DNA of 64,000 nucleotides from Albula goreensis (lineage: Eukaryota; Chordata; Actinopteri; Albuliformes; Albulidae), in assembly GCA_022829145.1 (NCBI GenBank), contig CM040747.1, positions 32,876,052 to 32,940,051 on the forward strand, in the 5' to 3' direction. The first letter of the stretch is position 1, and each line of letters begins with the position of its first letter. Below, piece after piece: positions 24,501-37,560 of the stretch. Under the pieces are notes generated by a model that worked only from the letters and a program-made list of their open reading frames with translations, was not told where the DNA came from and did not search any database. The position numbers and the translations under genes are program-made.

Positions 24501-26353
24501 GACAGCAAAATGTCCGGTGTTGATTTAACACTCATAGTATACATATGAGAACACCAGGACTCATATGTACACTGCTGGTGTTAAACAGGCATTGGACGTT
24601 TTGCTCCGGAGGAAAAAAAACAGAGCCTATTTGCAGAGGGGAATTTTCCTCAAGTATTTTTTCGCCTCTGTTGTGGAAACATTATGAAGGGCATCATCCA
24701 CCCTCTGAGAGAAATGCCAAGTCCTTTTTTTTGTCATACTGTTATGAAATAACCTTTATTCTGCACCACCTTTGAGTGCTCTGGGATTAATTGACAACCC
24801 CATTCAGGCCTGAATTGGAATGTTAACCTCTGTGCAAAGCCAGCATGACGGGGGAATTTAACTGATTTAAAGGTCAGCGTCGGTGGGGCGACTTCCCTCT
24901 TTTTCAGCAGGCCGCCTTTGTGCCGTTTCTCCACGCTCGCCGTGGCGTCAGCGACCAACTGCTCCGACACACTGCTCAATTGTCCATTCAAGGTTTGGCC
25001 TGTTAAGCTCAGGACAGGAAATAAAAAAAAAAGCTAAAACAAACCAAAAAAAAAAAAACGATAAAGCCTAGGGAAACAAACATTTCACCGCGTTATGACA
25101 ATAATAATAAAATATTCAGTGTGTACATTCTGAACATATTTTCCCCCTCCTTCATGCTCCATAAAGAGCAGTGTACACACACAAAGAGCCAGGAATCAAT
25201 AAACCTTTAGTATGTAATGGAAACAGAAAGCTACTTTCTATTCTGGCAATGGGGGGATGAAATAGCTGAAGTCTGGCTGTGTTTGTGTAGATCTACACAG
25301 TATTAAAACGTATTTTGTTGTTGGCATACTAAAAGATGACACTCAAGCTTCTCAAGGCCAGACTTGCACGCAACAGGGCCCGGGGTGGGTACAGAAAATC
25401 ACAAATGGGGGGTGAGGGTGGGGGTACTGAAATGACATCACCTAACATCCATATTCAGCTGCTTTATTTTATAGTCAACTTAATCCCCGGAATGGATTTA
25501 CTGCTGAACAAATTGTTTTGTAGAATGTACATTGCCCTTATTACTGGTGCTGACTTTGTATCATGTAAATGCTAGTATCTGAGGAAGATACACAAAACCT
25601 GTATTAGAAAAAGGTTGTTGCAATATTTGCACTAGCATTGCGCGTACAATGTTGCACTGCCACATTTATTAATTATTGCTTTTAGCCTGGCCACTGAATT
25701 CACAGCAAAATGTTCATATTAGCACCATCATGAACCTTATGCTGAGTTATTACACACAAAGCAGCTCCGTGACATGTTTGCATTGTATGTGTGAATGTGT
25801 GTGTGTGTGCACATGCATGTCTGGTCCAGTACCCATGGTTCCTAACATAAACATGAAACTGTTTAATAATTAAGTCATATGGATCCAGTAATAGGGACCT
25901 AAGGTCTTTCTGTAATGGGTCAGTGGTGAACTGAGGGTCATATGTCCAGCTTGTCCATGTTGTAGTACCTGAGGTCCTTAAACAAATGAATCAATAATGT
26001 GAGCTGGCAGCCAATGGGAAGAGAGGTATCATTCAGGCAGGGAATGTATGAGTATTACGTGATTCATAGATAGTGGGTTGGAGCAGATTGGCATTCTCCA
26101 TGTAGAAAAAGAAAACAAAGGCATGTGTCCATTGTATTATCTGCCACAGTGGAAACCAATAGGAAACAATGGAGGGGAATTTCTAAGGTCATATTGAGCA
26201 GGCTGTAATCTACAAAACATGAGTAATACTTATTTTGTGTAAATTGTACTACTGCTTAGTAGAACTGAATAATGCATGCATTTTTTAAAGCATGCATTCT
26301 GGATTGCAGGTTTTTTAAAAATAAATTTACTCATTTTGTACGTCCTACTACAC
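21531..26353. other. Intergenic DNA with one CpG-richer patch
   Basis: 22430-22760 is richer in CpG than its surroundings, with dispersed CGGG, CCGC and GACGAA elements and a short GC hairpin at 22594-22610 (TCCCGC...GCGGGA). 24775-24895 has a CNE-like texture (GGGATTAATTGACAACCCC, GAATTTAACTGATTTAAAGG). No exon or named repeat is recognised. A short GT run lies at about 25795-25809. Confidence 0.45.
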
Positions 26354-26609
26354 TAGGGTTTCTCAATGGGGGGTGGTAACCATTCACGACACTATCACTA
26401 TTATAATCATGTGTGTCACAGTAACATAGGCTAGGTTAAACTGGAAATCGATAAATTTACCAGGAAATGCAGATAAGTAGGTTGAGAATAATAAAGCGGT
26501 CTATCAAATGCGCTCCATTCTTGACCTCATCTTGTCATGAGGTGTCATGAGCAAGAGGTGTCATGAAGAGGTTAGGGGGCGTTCGTTCAAGAAAGGTTGA
26601 GAAACGCTG
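26354..26609. mobile_element. hAT MITE with 8-bp target-site duplication
   Basis: The left end TAGGGTTTCTCAA and the inverse of the right end CAGCGTTTCTCAA form a terminal inverted repeat of the hAT 'CAGNGTTTCTCAACC' type. The 8 bp before (TACTACAC, 26346-26353) and after (TACTGCAC, 26610-26617) match at 7 of 8 positions, the duplication length diagnostic of hAT elements. The element is 256 bp and has no coding capacity, so it needs transposase in trans. An internal GAGGTGTCATGA motif is repeated near 26530-26575. Confidence 0.85.
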
Positions 26610-29600
26610 TACTGCACCAAAAGTGAAAATAGTGTAATAGCTTTGGTATCATTTAACTGAGCTACATTCATATCTTCTAAGGACAAATTAGTCAGTCATT
26701 AAATAATTAAAGTTGGTAATAAAAGACCACTGAAATAAATGAGCAGTTGGAGGCATAGAGCTAATAAGATAATAAGGATGCAGTCCAGACTAATTAAGTG
26801 GTTTGTACTGATGCACAGGCACCAAACTAGGATAGAAATCACACTGGGCGCTGCAAAAGAAAGGAAGCCACACATGAGAGATAATGCCTTTCATTTGGTC
26901 GACAGTGAGGTCTTAACCTTTCAACGTAGACCTTTTCATTTTCACATGTATCCATTTCACAGAATTTCTCTTCTGCTGCTCTGATTTTTCATCTGTCGGC
27001 CTGGCAAACGGGCATGCGTGAGTTTGATATATTTACATAACATTTTTACTGACAGCCCTCTGCAGAATCGTAATATTATGGTTTCTACCCCTTGAAACGT
27101 TGCGCAGTCAACATACTGGCAAGCAAAAGAGGTGATTTCCATGCACTGAATCTTCCAGGACTGATTATACTCCCAGTTCTCATTGTACCCACACATTTGT
27201 TTCTGCTGAAAAAAAGAGAAATGGCTCAACGGAAATCAATACCGATGTGTAGCTCGGAGGGAACCCTGCGATAATCGATGCGGACAGAGTTAAAATGGAG
27301 CAGTTCGGGGCGAGTGAGTTTCTGCTACTCGGGCTGACGTGACTGGTATCCATGCTGTCATGAGATCCTCCCTTTTGCTTCAGTTACCCTGCAAAAGACA
27401 CTCTAAGCATACAATTGGCATTGAGTTTGAGGATTTACGGCCTAGATATGATCGCGCTGTCTTCCTTACATTCCTCCTCACTTCTTGATCCCCTCAAAAT
27501 TATATTGCTTTGACTTACTGTCCAGATTGTTATTATCTTTAACAAATATACATGTTTGACATATTTACAGACAGAGTACGTGTGTGTCAGTGTGTGTGTA
27601 CAGGATCAAGAGTGATTTAAAGATGCAAGAAATATATTTTTCATTTGTGGGGGAACCACTTGGTCATTGTGTCTGCTGTTTGTCACTCATATTTTTGTTT
27701 ACAACAGAGGGTGATAACATAAAAGGACCAACCTTTTCTGGCCTTTGCAACTATCAGAAAAACACTTTTACTTTCGAATGAATAAGTAAGAATAAGTTTA
27801 TCTATTATGGTCAAACCATTTCTGTTTGGTTTTGTTCGAGCTCATTCCCTCAATCCATTGACTTTCCCTTCAGCTCGTTAAGGGATTTCTCCAGTGGGCT
27901 AATTGCTCTGATTGGTCTTATCATGTTGGGATGGACTGATCGGGATAAGCCACCGCGTGATTCTGCTGGAATCCCCTCACAGAGATCACGACACGGTCCA
28001 GCATACCGGATGAGAGCGAAGGTGAAGTCCCAGAAGGAGATCCTAGCGGCGGCGTTCAGCGGCTTGAGTGAGCATGCTAGCGCTTGCTAAAGTGGGACGT
28101 GTCAGCTCCTTTCCTAGACTGGGATTACTTCCCTTGGCTCAACACCTGGCTCTTTAGCTCAGTGACCTATTTGCTGTTCAGGACTGCTATGCTAATGCTA
28201 TGCTAATGCTATGCTATGATCCACAGCCTTCCACCACAGCTCATAATCATCCAATCAGGGCTATAAAGGGGTATGGCCACATTGAATTGTTATCTATCTC
28301 CACCACTTGTCTGAATTAATACTGAATTTCTATAATATTAATTTAAATCAATAAGGCATACTAAGTGCCTGTTTGAGCAGATTTTGCAGCTCACAAAATC
28401 AGATTGTTGTTACGCATATTCTTCTGACTGTTGTGAGAATTTATGGTCAGCAACTGTTGACTTGATTTTTCTTCCATTACATTTTCATCGCACGTTCTTG
28501 TTTCACAGCGTAATCACACATGAAATCAACTAATAACATTTATAATAATGATTGTCACGTGCCCCTACAGAAAAATGAAATTTTTTTCTTTTAATGATTT
28601 ATATTGATTTATAGTGTCTTCTGACTGACACAAAGTAAGGCAAGGTAGGTGTGAAACCTTCTTCTGATTGGCAGGGTCCTCCAGATACGAGGGCAGCGCG
28701 GTAGAGCTGTGAACAGAACACTGTGTCAAAGTCTAATAAAAGAGTTTGCCCATTTACATGACTTTCATGATTGAACCTGGCATTGCTTTTTCCTACACAC
28801 ACTCTTGCATATAGACACGGTCATATATTGGATTATCTCAGAGACAGAAATGGCTTGGAGGAATCTGGCAGCAGTACAAATTCAGTGCAGGACATCATCA
28901 TTCACTGACTTGGCTGGTTTTTCTATCCTAGGGGATATCTAATTTCATGAGCTCGAAAAGGGAACCTGCATATTTATTTATTTGTATATTTATTTATTCT
29001 TCAGTGCCCTACATTTAACCTGAAGTTTTAACAATTACATTTAACATTTTAAATACAGATTTTCCATTAACCCTTTAGCCTTTTTTTCATACACCATACA
29101 CAAAAATTGTCGGCTGTTTCTTTTGTATGGAGATTTTGAGGGAGTGTTTTTTTTGTCTCTCTCAGCAATATGTGGCACAAATAAGCTGGAAATTTGCAAT
29201 TCCTGCCTACATGCCAAAAAGAACTTATTTCCTGAAGTTTGAAAACAAAATCAGTTGGCTTGTTTTAAAGGTTTGTGTGGATGATAAAAAAATACACTAG
29301 AATGTTGAAGAAGGAGTTTTTGTGTCAATATAACAATGTGGAAGAAAATGAACTTTACAGGGTGATGGATGGTATCATTTTTTGTTAATTCATGATTGTT
29401 GACGCTATACGTAATATGTTTTAAGCATTATTTCTGCCTCCTTCTGGCATATTCTCAGACTTGTAGCTACTTCGGTAGCCTTTCAGGTACCAATTTTGCC
29501 AGAAAATTCCAGCATTTGAATTGATTGAGTGAATGCAGCTGTTTGTATAACTGTATTTCTACCATGACTACTAATTTCCACATTTCTACTACTGTCAACA

Positions 29601-30230
29601 CGGGCTGCCACTCTGAGATGTATTTCTTTTCTTTATTTTAGTCACTTCTGATATTACTCATTTAATCAAAATAGCTATCGATTTGTGTATTTCACTGCTT
29701 CGGGTTGATAGAAGTTTCTGTGTTGCGAAACATTACATTTGAATAAACCACATGTTAGAGAAGGCTGCACATCAGCTATGCAGCACCTAGATGGCAAACA
29801 TAAGCCAGCTGGCACTACCAACAGGAATTAGTCTAACCTTCAGCTGTATCACAACTAACTGGAAAATTTTGAGATATTCGGCTGTTTGGTAGAATGTATG
29901 AATCCTCACAAGCTAACGGAACCCATTTTGAGTGGTAAGCATATGTTGTCTGCAATTAAGCCACACATGATACAGTATCTGAAATACGGTCAGCAAAGGA
30001 AAGCACTGGAAGCACGTAGATCAATTAAGTTTGTTACCATTCTCTTGTTAAAATTTCCCTACTTTCTTTCCTGGCATCTCTTACTATCACTGAAGTTTTT
30101 GTCCACAGTATAATATCCATGTTATAGTTATTGTATATTATGTATTCATATTCGTAGTCTTACAGTCCATGGAATGGCAGCAAATGATAATCCATATATC
30201 GAAAAATACATAATAATAAAATGTACTATT
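26610..30230. other. Intergenic DNA with small repeats
   Basis: No gene was recognised. An 11-bp repeat (GCTATGCTAAT, nearly three copies) lies at 28186-28217. A TTTA-rich stretch lies near 28970-29000. About 27830-28080 is richer in GC and CpG, but no exon could be defined in it. Confidence 0.45.
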
Positions 30231-30339
30231 GCCTTCATACATTGGTTTCCTTGATGTCAGAAAAATAGCTTTTTCCTACTTTGCTCTGGGTTTTATGATG
30301 ATGATGATAATGATAACGATAATAATAATAATAATAATG
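30231..30339 (+). repeat. Interspersed repeat copy 2 with ATG/ATA tail
   Basis: This is the second copy of the repeat at 10419-10521, in the same orientation. ATTGGTTTCC, GTCAGAAAAA and CTACTTTGCTCTGGGTTTTATGA are shared. Its tail at 30295-30339 mixes ATG, ATA and ACG units where copy 1 is pure ATA. Homology stops just upstream of 30231 and after the tail, as expected for independently inserted 5'-truncated retroposon ends. Confidence 0.75.
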
Positions 30340-32399
30340 TAATATTGTATTACTGAATGAGTATTTCAAGGAAGTTGTTTGGTTTTCAGAGTGTGTTATA
30401 TAGTTCCTGTACTGACAGGATGACAGCACTGCTGCTGTCAGGGGAAATTGCTGGAAACATCTTTATCATCAACGGTAATCATAAATGAGGAGACAGAAAT
30501 GTGAGACCTGAATAGCATCATATCATTCAGCGAAACACGAAGCCGAACCTTCTGAAGATTCTGCTGGCTTTATCTCATTTACACTTTCTTAGCATGGATA
30601 GAGAGCAGGCAGAAATCATTTGAGCTACTCATGGTAGAGCTTCCTGGTCCTGATTAGGTTTGTGGTAATACGAGGTGGTTACTGATACTGTTACTGATAC
30701 TTATACTGGTTATCTATTCATAGTATTCTGGATTATAATGCAAAATGATATGAAAGTGGCCACAGACAGATTGTGTACCAAAAGTAGTAATAAAAGTGTA
30801 TATAAGGGCTAATGTATTATGAGGCCGGAAGTAACACTGACACCTTGTTTGAGATTGGCATTCGCCTCCGTCGCCTGCTATCATTTACTGCTCAGGATTT
30901 AAGCATGGAAGCAGTGTTCTCCAGATTAATCCTGTTTATTTGAAGCTAATTTTCATCTAAGTGCTAAGAGCTAAGTGCATCAGGCGCTCTTAAGCTCTTC
31001 CTCACAGTTTCACTTTAAGGCATAATGGTCCTGATCACCAGCATAGCAACTCACCTTTCAGCACCGTGGACAGCGTCTCCTATACACACGTCTTTACAGT
31101 TGCTACTAACTCTTCTTTCCCTGCAAAGAGCTAGTAAGTGACCTGGGGAAAACAGCCCCTAAAGTTCCCTGTTAGGTGATATCTCATAAGTCAACTGAGT
31201 TCCACGTAGGCGGAGATATGGAAATAGGAGTGGCAAACCTTAAAAGCAATGAAATCTTAGACTGATTTGAAGCTGATTTCATACTAAAATGTGGGGTTGT
31301 GTGGGCAATCATTTTTACTGTAACCCCTGACAAACAATAATCTAATACAATTAAGTTTTTAAATGAATTTAAATTGACTACCCAACTCCTCTCCCCTACG
31401 GAATGTATAATGTGTGGCTCCCTGTTTTTAGAAGCCGGGTGGCAGACTGATCTTTCCTTTCTCCAAAACTTGTTAGTTAGTGGACATACAGGAGCTGAGA
31501 ATAGCGAAGATTATTCTTATATATTTCTAATACATTATCTTCGTATTCTTTTCCAAAGATTCTTTTCTGAAATGCAACCCACTGTTACTAAGTTCCTTTT
31601 TTGCCAAATGTTATGATTTGCCAGTGATTTCACACAAGCTTTTTTAATTGAGGAATGTGTGTGACTGTGTGATTTGTGTATGGACTGCTGTTAAATACTG
31701 TTATAAAATGGCTAAGAATGCTTAGCTGTAAGAAACCAACATAATAAAAATCAGATAAGATGAACACAATAATAAAAAAATAAAATCAGATAAGATGAGC
31801 ACACTTATGTTGTACTTTGTAACTCACTCGGGACAAAAGCACCTACTATTTGTAATATACTGCAAATAACTGTAAATTGTACTTATGCTACAATTATTTT
31901 ATGTATCCAATGGCCAGTAAATATTTTAATTTTGTTCTGTTGTTTTCAGCTTTACTTTTTCCTGCTTTTCCCAAGACAAACAGTGCTGAGATCCTTCAGT
32001 TTTGGCTTTCGTTCTGCCAGCACTGCTCCATGGTTTTGCCTTCGCGTTCCCCTGTCGACTGTGTTTTTTTGGTAACGTGCCAGTTAGTAGATTGGCGTTC
32101 TTTGTCTGGCTTTTGTTCTCCAAACAGAACATTGTTAAGAGGATTGACACTTAATTTGGCTGTGCTTTATCCGTTCTCAGCCTCTTTAGGAGACAGGTGA
32201 TACCGCACAGACGTGAGATTTATTAAACTGGCCTGGAAAGGCTGGTCTGATACTGCCTCTCTCAAACTTCTGCATGTACTTGATCCAGAGCATCATGCCT
32301 TCTGCCATCTAACTTGGTTTTCACAATGAACTTTTATACAACTGTATTTGGCTATGGCTATAACAGCTATCACACATAAGAACCGCATAGGCTTATACG
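30340..32399. other. Intergenic DNA, nothing recognised
   Basis: No gene or named repeat could be supported. The 107-codon frame at 31877-32200 lies in T-rich, CT-biased sequence and has no recognised domain. Confidence 0.45.
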
Positions 32400-33530
32400 C
32401 AGTGGCGTGCGGTCAGGGCAAGCAAGGCAAGCAGTGCTTGACTAGTTAAAGTTAAAAAAAAGAAAGGAATAACAACACTGACGTTGAAGCAATTTCTCTC
32501 TCTCTTTACATATGATTTAAACATCTGATATTGCCGCATTATTTTCTGCCCTCTGCTGGCCGCGACTACTGTCGAGGGAAAATTTACTGTACGTGACCGT
32601 GTCCCATTGAGAACGACTTGGACAAGTCAAGCGGAGGGTTGAACGGCTTTTTTTTCGAGGTTTGAGCATGCGCGTTATGTACAGTCCTGGGATTTCTGAC
32701 GGGTGACAGCCTATGGCTTGTTCTGACGACAGCGTGTAGTCAAGCTATGGCTAGCAAGGCTTATCACCGTTCTGATGTCAGTGAAGCATCACTGCGCCTG
32801 TGCAGACGTGTGTCGAAGCGCCAAAGCAATTTTTTCAGTAAGCTAGCGGTCTTTTCTTTCATCAGCAACCCTGTGATTGGGCCGATGCCTGGGTTTCGTT
32901 CAGGTCTGAATGTTTTAACGGGTTCTCATCATTAACTCGGTCTCCCTAAATTTTCCCTTCTTGCCGCTGTTGAATGATTTTTTTTTCCATCAGCAATCCC
33001 GTAGCCAGCAGCCAAACATGTGTGAATGCATCATGGAACAGCTACTAATAACTTCTTTTGCTCAAAAATCATTCAGTGAAAAGAAGAACATCATTGCGAG
33101 AGGACAACCAACTCCCACCCTACCGGGTTTGACCAAAGCCAAATCAAGTTCGTCATTTACAAGACATTTTCAGATTAGCACATATGAGAAAATCAGCATG
33201 GTTGACTGGGTGTGCTAAATTGAACAAATTGTTTTCTGGCCGTGTATTTTGTCTTAAATTAAAAAAGTGTCTGGAACAACAAAGGCTACGACGACTTAGG
33301 AAATCTGCATGGAAGCATGCAAAAACACGAGCTGACTCAAGTTCATATCAGGAGCATTCTTGCTCTGAAAACCTTTGAAATACTGGCAGCACACAATCAT
33401 GAAATTGTATCTTTTAGTGCGAATGGTTTATTAAACAGGTTAATCACAAATTGAGTTTGTGATTTGTGGCTTGTGGGGTGGGAATCTTCGGCTCTGCTTG
33501 CCTCTCTGTTAAAGTCACCGCATGCCACTG
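32400..33530 (+). mobile_element. hAT transposon, internally deleted, with 8-bp TSD
   Basis: The left end CAGTGGCGTGCGGTCA and the inverse of the right end CAGTGGCATGCGGTGA match at 14 of 16 positions. Flanking 8-mers CTTATACG (32392-32399) and CTTACACG (33531-33538) match at 7 of 8. These are the hallmarks of a hAT insertion. The 1131-bp length is too short for a complete transposase gene, so the copy is a deletion derivative. It keeps transposase remnants, listed separately. Plus-strand orientation is set by those remnants. Confidence 0.9.
32961..33388 (+). pseudogene. hAT transposase remnant, TTF/zinc-finger-type region, frameshifted
   Basis: Three pieces in different frames resemble the N-terminal TTF-type zinc-finger region of ZMYM-like hAT transposases. 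The first, in the frame from 32961, ends with FTRHFQISTYEKIS. The second, one frame over after an apparent extra A near 33199, starts WLTGCAKLNKLF and corresponds to the 'WLxGCxxxNxxFCxxCxLF' core. The third, in another frame near 33310-33380, reads QKHELTQVHIRSILALKTF and corresponds to the 'KHExSxxHxxxxLALKTFG' part. The second zinc-binding CxxC is not intact. The RNase-H-like catalytic domain and dimerisation domain are absent. It cannot encode an active protein. The family match rests on remembered motifs. Confidence 0.6.
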
Positions 33531-36500
33531 CTTACACGTATACATACGTTAATAAATGCAACAACAACAGAGGAGAGACCGATTAATTCCTTGTTGTGTT
33601 ATGGCGTATTCCATTAGGATTAAAAATTGATACCTGATTATGTTATCGTTTCCAGAATAATACAACCTTTATTTTGACAGGTAGCCAGAAAGGTAAGTAT
33701 TTTTTGTGTGATATTTAAGTTCAGGACAGAGTTGTCAGCCAATTTACTGTATGAACATCTTAGTGTATGACCTTAATTCTTGAAATGTAGCCACAAAATG
33801 TGGCTATATTTGAACTATACTTATAGTTTGACACGGTGATTTAATGCAGTATTTTTGAGATCCAAAGCATTGCCCTTTTCCGCTGTGTAGTCTTCGGCAA
33901 TATTTTCCAAAGTAACCCAAAAATTGCATGGTAGAAATAGGGCAAAAGAAGACTAAGCTATTTAAGATGACTACATACACCTTTTCATGAAGATAAGGCC
34001 CCCATACACACTTCTAACTTGGTTGGATTGGAACAGGGTGGTTTCGAAAACAGTTGGATGAATTTGAACACCACAGCCTGCACAATCACTAGATCTATAT
34101 CTCTGAACATCTATCGGCAGTTCTGGAAAGCGGGCAGCAGAATATATTTCCACACAATTTATCTCTCAAAAGAACTGGAGGCTTAATTTCTTGAAGAACG
34201 GTTCAATACCCCACAGGAGCATTCTACAACTTGTGTATGGGCTTTCCAAGAAGGATCAAATCTTTTCTTATGGTAAAAGTTGGCCCAACCACTATGTTCG
34301 TGCGTCCGTTATTTTGAAATAGTCTCATGGAGAAACGATTTCAAGTCAGAGGGAATTCCAGACTTGAATGCGTTGGGGAAAACCTTGTGGTGTCATAAAA
34401 CAGCAGGAATCTCACGGACAACTTGGTTGAACACCGCCTGTAAGACAGATCCTCCCACACGAAAGAGCCAATAACGTGCAGGGTCATAATTGCCACCTAC
34501 TGGCCCATTAACACCTATTACAGCCAGCAATTAAGTTTTGCCGATTCTCCCAGACATGTATTAAAGAAGGCCCACACATGCCTTGCTTCCCTTATTCAAT
34601 ATGAAAAGAACATAAAGGGCATATTTGGCTGCTTGCTCTGTCTGAACACAAAGCCTTGGAAGAATAAACCCTAAATACTAAAGCACGCTTTTGAGAATTG
34701 ACCACCCTCCCATGGACTGCACTGATAGATAAAAACAGACTCCAGATCACAGTTTTAGCAGTATTTACAGGTTGTGGTTCATTAAAATTGAAAACACACC
34801 ACATTTCCAACATTGTATTGTTCCATTATTGGAACATAACAACTTAAAACATTCCGAAATGCCATACCATTCATGCACAGCATATTGTGTTTGGGTTTGG
34901 GTTAGGGGTTAGGGTTGAAATGGTGATACTTAAATGCTGCATGACCAGTGCATTGGCCCACATAATTTTATGTAATAAACGCTTTATATACTTTATATTA
35001 AGGCTTTATATACAATATACAATAACGGCACAGGAGAAGAAGCTCAGAGAAAGCTGGAAAGGTGGGCACTGTCCATGTTCGGCTCAGATAGAAACGTCAG
35101 ACCTTTGAAAGTGGCGTGGAAGCCCGTGTGATCGGGGGTGATGCACGCATATCGGTACGAGGCAGAAAACGGTGCCACGCGTGATGAGCGCACACCCCGG
35201 CTGATCAAAGCGTCTCACCGGCCTTTCGGGGCTCCTTTTTGCCAAGGCTTACGGTTCATCTCAGGGCACGGCTCAGTCTGAAACGAACATGGAACGGAGG
35301 GGATAATGAAGATGCATCATCTTTATTGCTTGTCCGCAGTAATTACCACAACTAGCTTTGCACTAGGTGAATCTGTTAGATTCTGGCGGACAGCTCATCC
35401 ATCATAATGTATAAATAACCGCTTTTTTTTACATCTACACAGGTAGGGATGGGACAGCCAGTCATCCCACAATGGCTGGGGCCACCTCAGGCTGTCTGTT
35501 CAACTTATGTGAACAAATAACAAAAGTAGTTACGGGTCTGAAAAACATCTGTGTCTGTTGTGGCACAACACTGCCCAACTTTTGTGATATGCTCTGCGTT
35601 TATATCACTGGTTAGTCACAGCATAACTTCGTAAATTCAAGTAGTACAATGTACTACAAGAAAATGACTGTTTTTAAAATAACGGAATATGTATTTATGT
35701 TCAAATTTGTCTCACAATCACCCAAACCCATGCCTCTTGTTCTCAATTTTGTTTCATGTAATCAGAGAATAAAATACTTTGCTCAATAACAACAAGGCTC
35801 CAAAGCAAGTAGTGAAAAAGTCCCCAGACTGCATTTCAAACAGGGTCCTGAAAACACAATGTTCTAGTCGTGTAGTCGAGGGAGTCTTATATGCTGATTG
35901 CTCTTATTTACTGATGTTATCCAAATTTGGATGGGGAAATGTGGCCTCCTGAGTCACCACTCTGCTACCTGTACCCAGCAAAAATGAGCACCACGCTCCC
36001 CCCAATATGTTCACCTGCAAACCAATGACTGTTTTATGCCCAGTAGCACCGCTCCATTGGGAAAAGCTGCCACTGAGGAAGGTGGCGCAGTTTAATAAAA
36101 AAAAAGCACTTTATACCGTAAGAGAAACCTCATTCAGCAGAGGCCTCAAAACCAGGTAATTCAAATGAGCATCACAAACCTGTTTTCAGCTTTTAAGCAC
36201 TACCAAGGATTCCCAGCACCCTCTCTTTTGAGACTTGCCAGCTACAATCATATTGCTTTGTTATGTCTTCTGTATTCCAAACAACTTTTACTCACCACTG
36301 GCCAGACAGTTTCTCTCAAAGAGCTTAATTCATGCTTTTCAGAGTGGATTACGAGACCCAGGACTGCTGAAACCCTAATTGAAAGACTAAAGACACATTA
36401 ATCTATTGTAAGTATTTATTGTGTAAACCAGCACATGGAAGGACCTATTTCTCACCATTATCACCTGATCATGCAATGAAAAGCTCAGCTTTACCGTACA

Positions 36501-37407
36501 TGTATGTATTAAAATAGGGGAGATTTATTTTATATAACTTTAACATTGATAGAAAGTAATACTCATTTTAATTAAATGTTTGCCTGTTTGCATTGATAAT
36601 AATAAGGGTAACAAGAAGGCAGTGATCCAATGGAAACCAGAGTAACCCTGTCCAAACGAAACCCACCCTAACCCTATTAAGTACACCAGTTTTATCACAG
36701 AGAAGCCTGTGTTGTTTTGTTTATTGCAGATTACCTGTTAGTCAACAAATGATAAAGCTCAGGTTCAAACAGTGTCTAGGCAGTGTTTAGGCAACACACC
36801 TAGGGTGTTCTACATCTAAACAGAATTTGTTTTGGGCCAGACAAGTTGAATCATTCCCTTCCCCCTACTAAAAGAACCCTCCATACTCCCCCTCACGTGT
36901 GTAGGGCATCAGACCCATAATTCCAACTCACCATGCTGTTCCAAGCTGTTTGATCTCTCAGTGGCCACTCCCTACTTTAGGAGACATGAAGCACTTGGAC
37001 AGAAAAAAAAGGACTTATTCCAAAAAAAATGTCTCTGGCCACGCCCCCCGTCGGGATTATTCCGAGCATGTTGGCTGGCAGGAGCAATTTCACAGGCCTG
37101 TGAGCCAAGAGAAAAGCCCAGAGCAAACTCTGTGGAGGGTTTTGTTACCGCGCTTAAAGGAAATCTGCTACAATTCAGCGCATTAAATGCAGAAACATGT
37201 TCTTCCGAAATATGTTGTTCGGTTACGCTTTTTGGTCACAGGCTTTTGGCCAGTGGCGTACACCAGAAGGGGTGGGGAATTAAAGGATGTGGACTTACAT
37301 TTCATAAGACAGCTGTTACATCTCCATGAATGTCATTTTTTAATTAACTAATTAGTTGACCTTGTGCACATGTACACATGCACGTGCGCACACACACATT
37401 CATGTGT
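33531..37407. other. Intergenic DNA with a short telomere-like patch
   Basis: 34889-34917 contains degenerate TTTGGG/TTAGGG units, a minor interstitial telomere-like patch. About 33960-34520 has a repeat-like feel (GTTGGCCCAACC-style wording near 34280, and a 60-codon minus-strand frame at 33971-34153) that may be a worn DNA transposon, but no ends or conserved domain could be shown. Nothing else is recognised. Confidence 0.4.
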
Positions 37408-37560
37408 GTAGGCTCAGAAATTACTGGCACCCTTAAGGAAGACAGACAAGACAGGTATGAGCTATGTTTAATGTTTAAATATACAGGGACACTACAATTG
37501 TTTTTTACTTAAACATAATAGTTTTTTTTTTTTAAATGTTAAAATATAAGGCAGTACAGT
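37408..37560 (+). repeat. Possible decayed Tc1-type transposon end
   Basis: GTAGGCTCAGAAATTACTGGCACCCTTAAGG followed by sequence rich in TTTAATGTTTAAATA resembles the 'GCTCAAAAATATTGGCACCCTTGG' terminal region of a common teleost Tc1 family. No transposase remnant and no matching opposite end were found in the next kilobase. The match is by memory of the family only. Confidence 0.4.

Noticed and set aside
33960-34520. Decayed DNA transposon
   Set aside because: Wording such as GTTGGCCCAACC felt familiar, but neither terminal repeats, target duplication nor a transposase motif could be shown.
34889-34917. Interstitial telomere repeat
   Set aside because: Only about four degenerate TTTGGG/TTAGGG units, too short and mixed to indicate a fusion point.
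37249-37280. hAT terminus CAGTGGCGTACACCAG
   Set aside because: No matching inverted end or target duplication was found nearby. A ten-base match alone is not enough.
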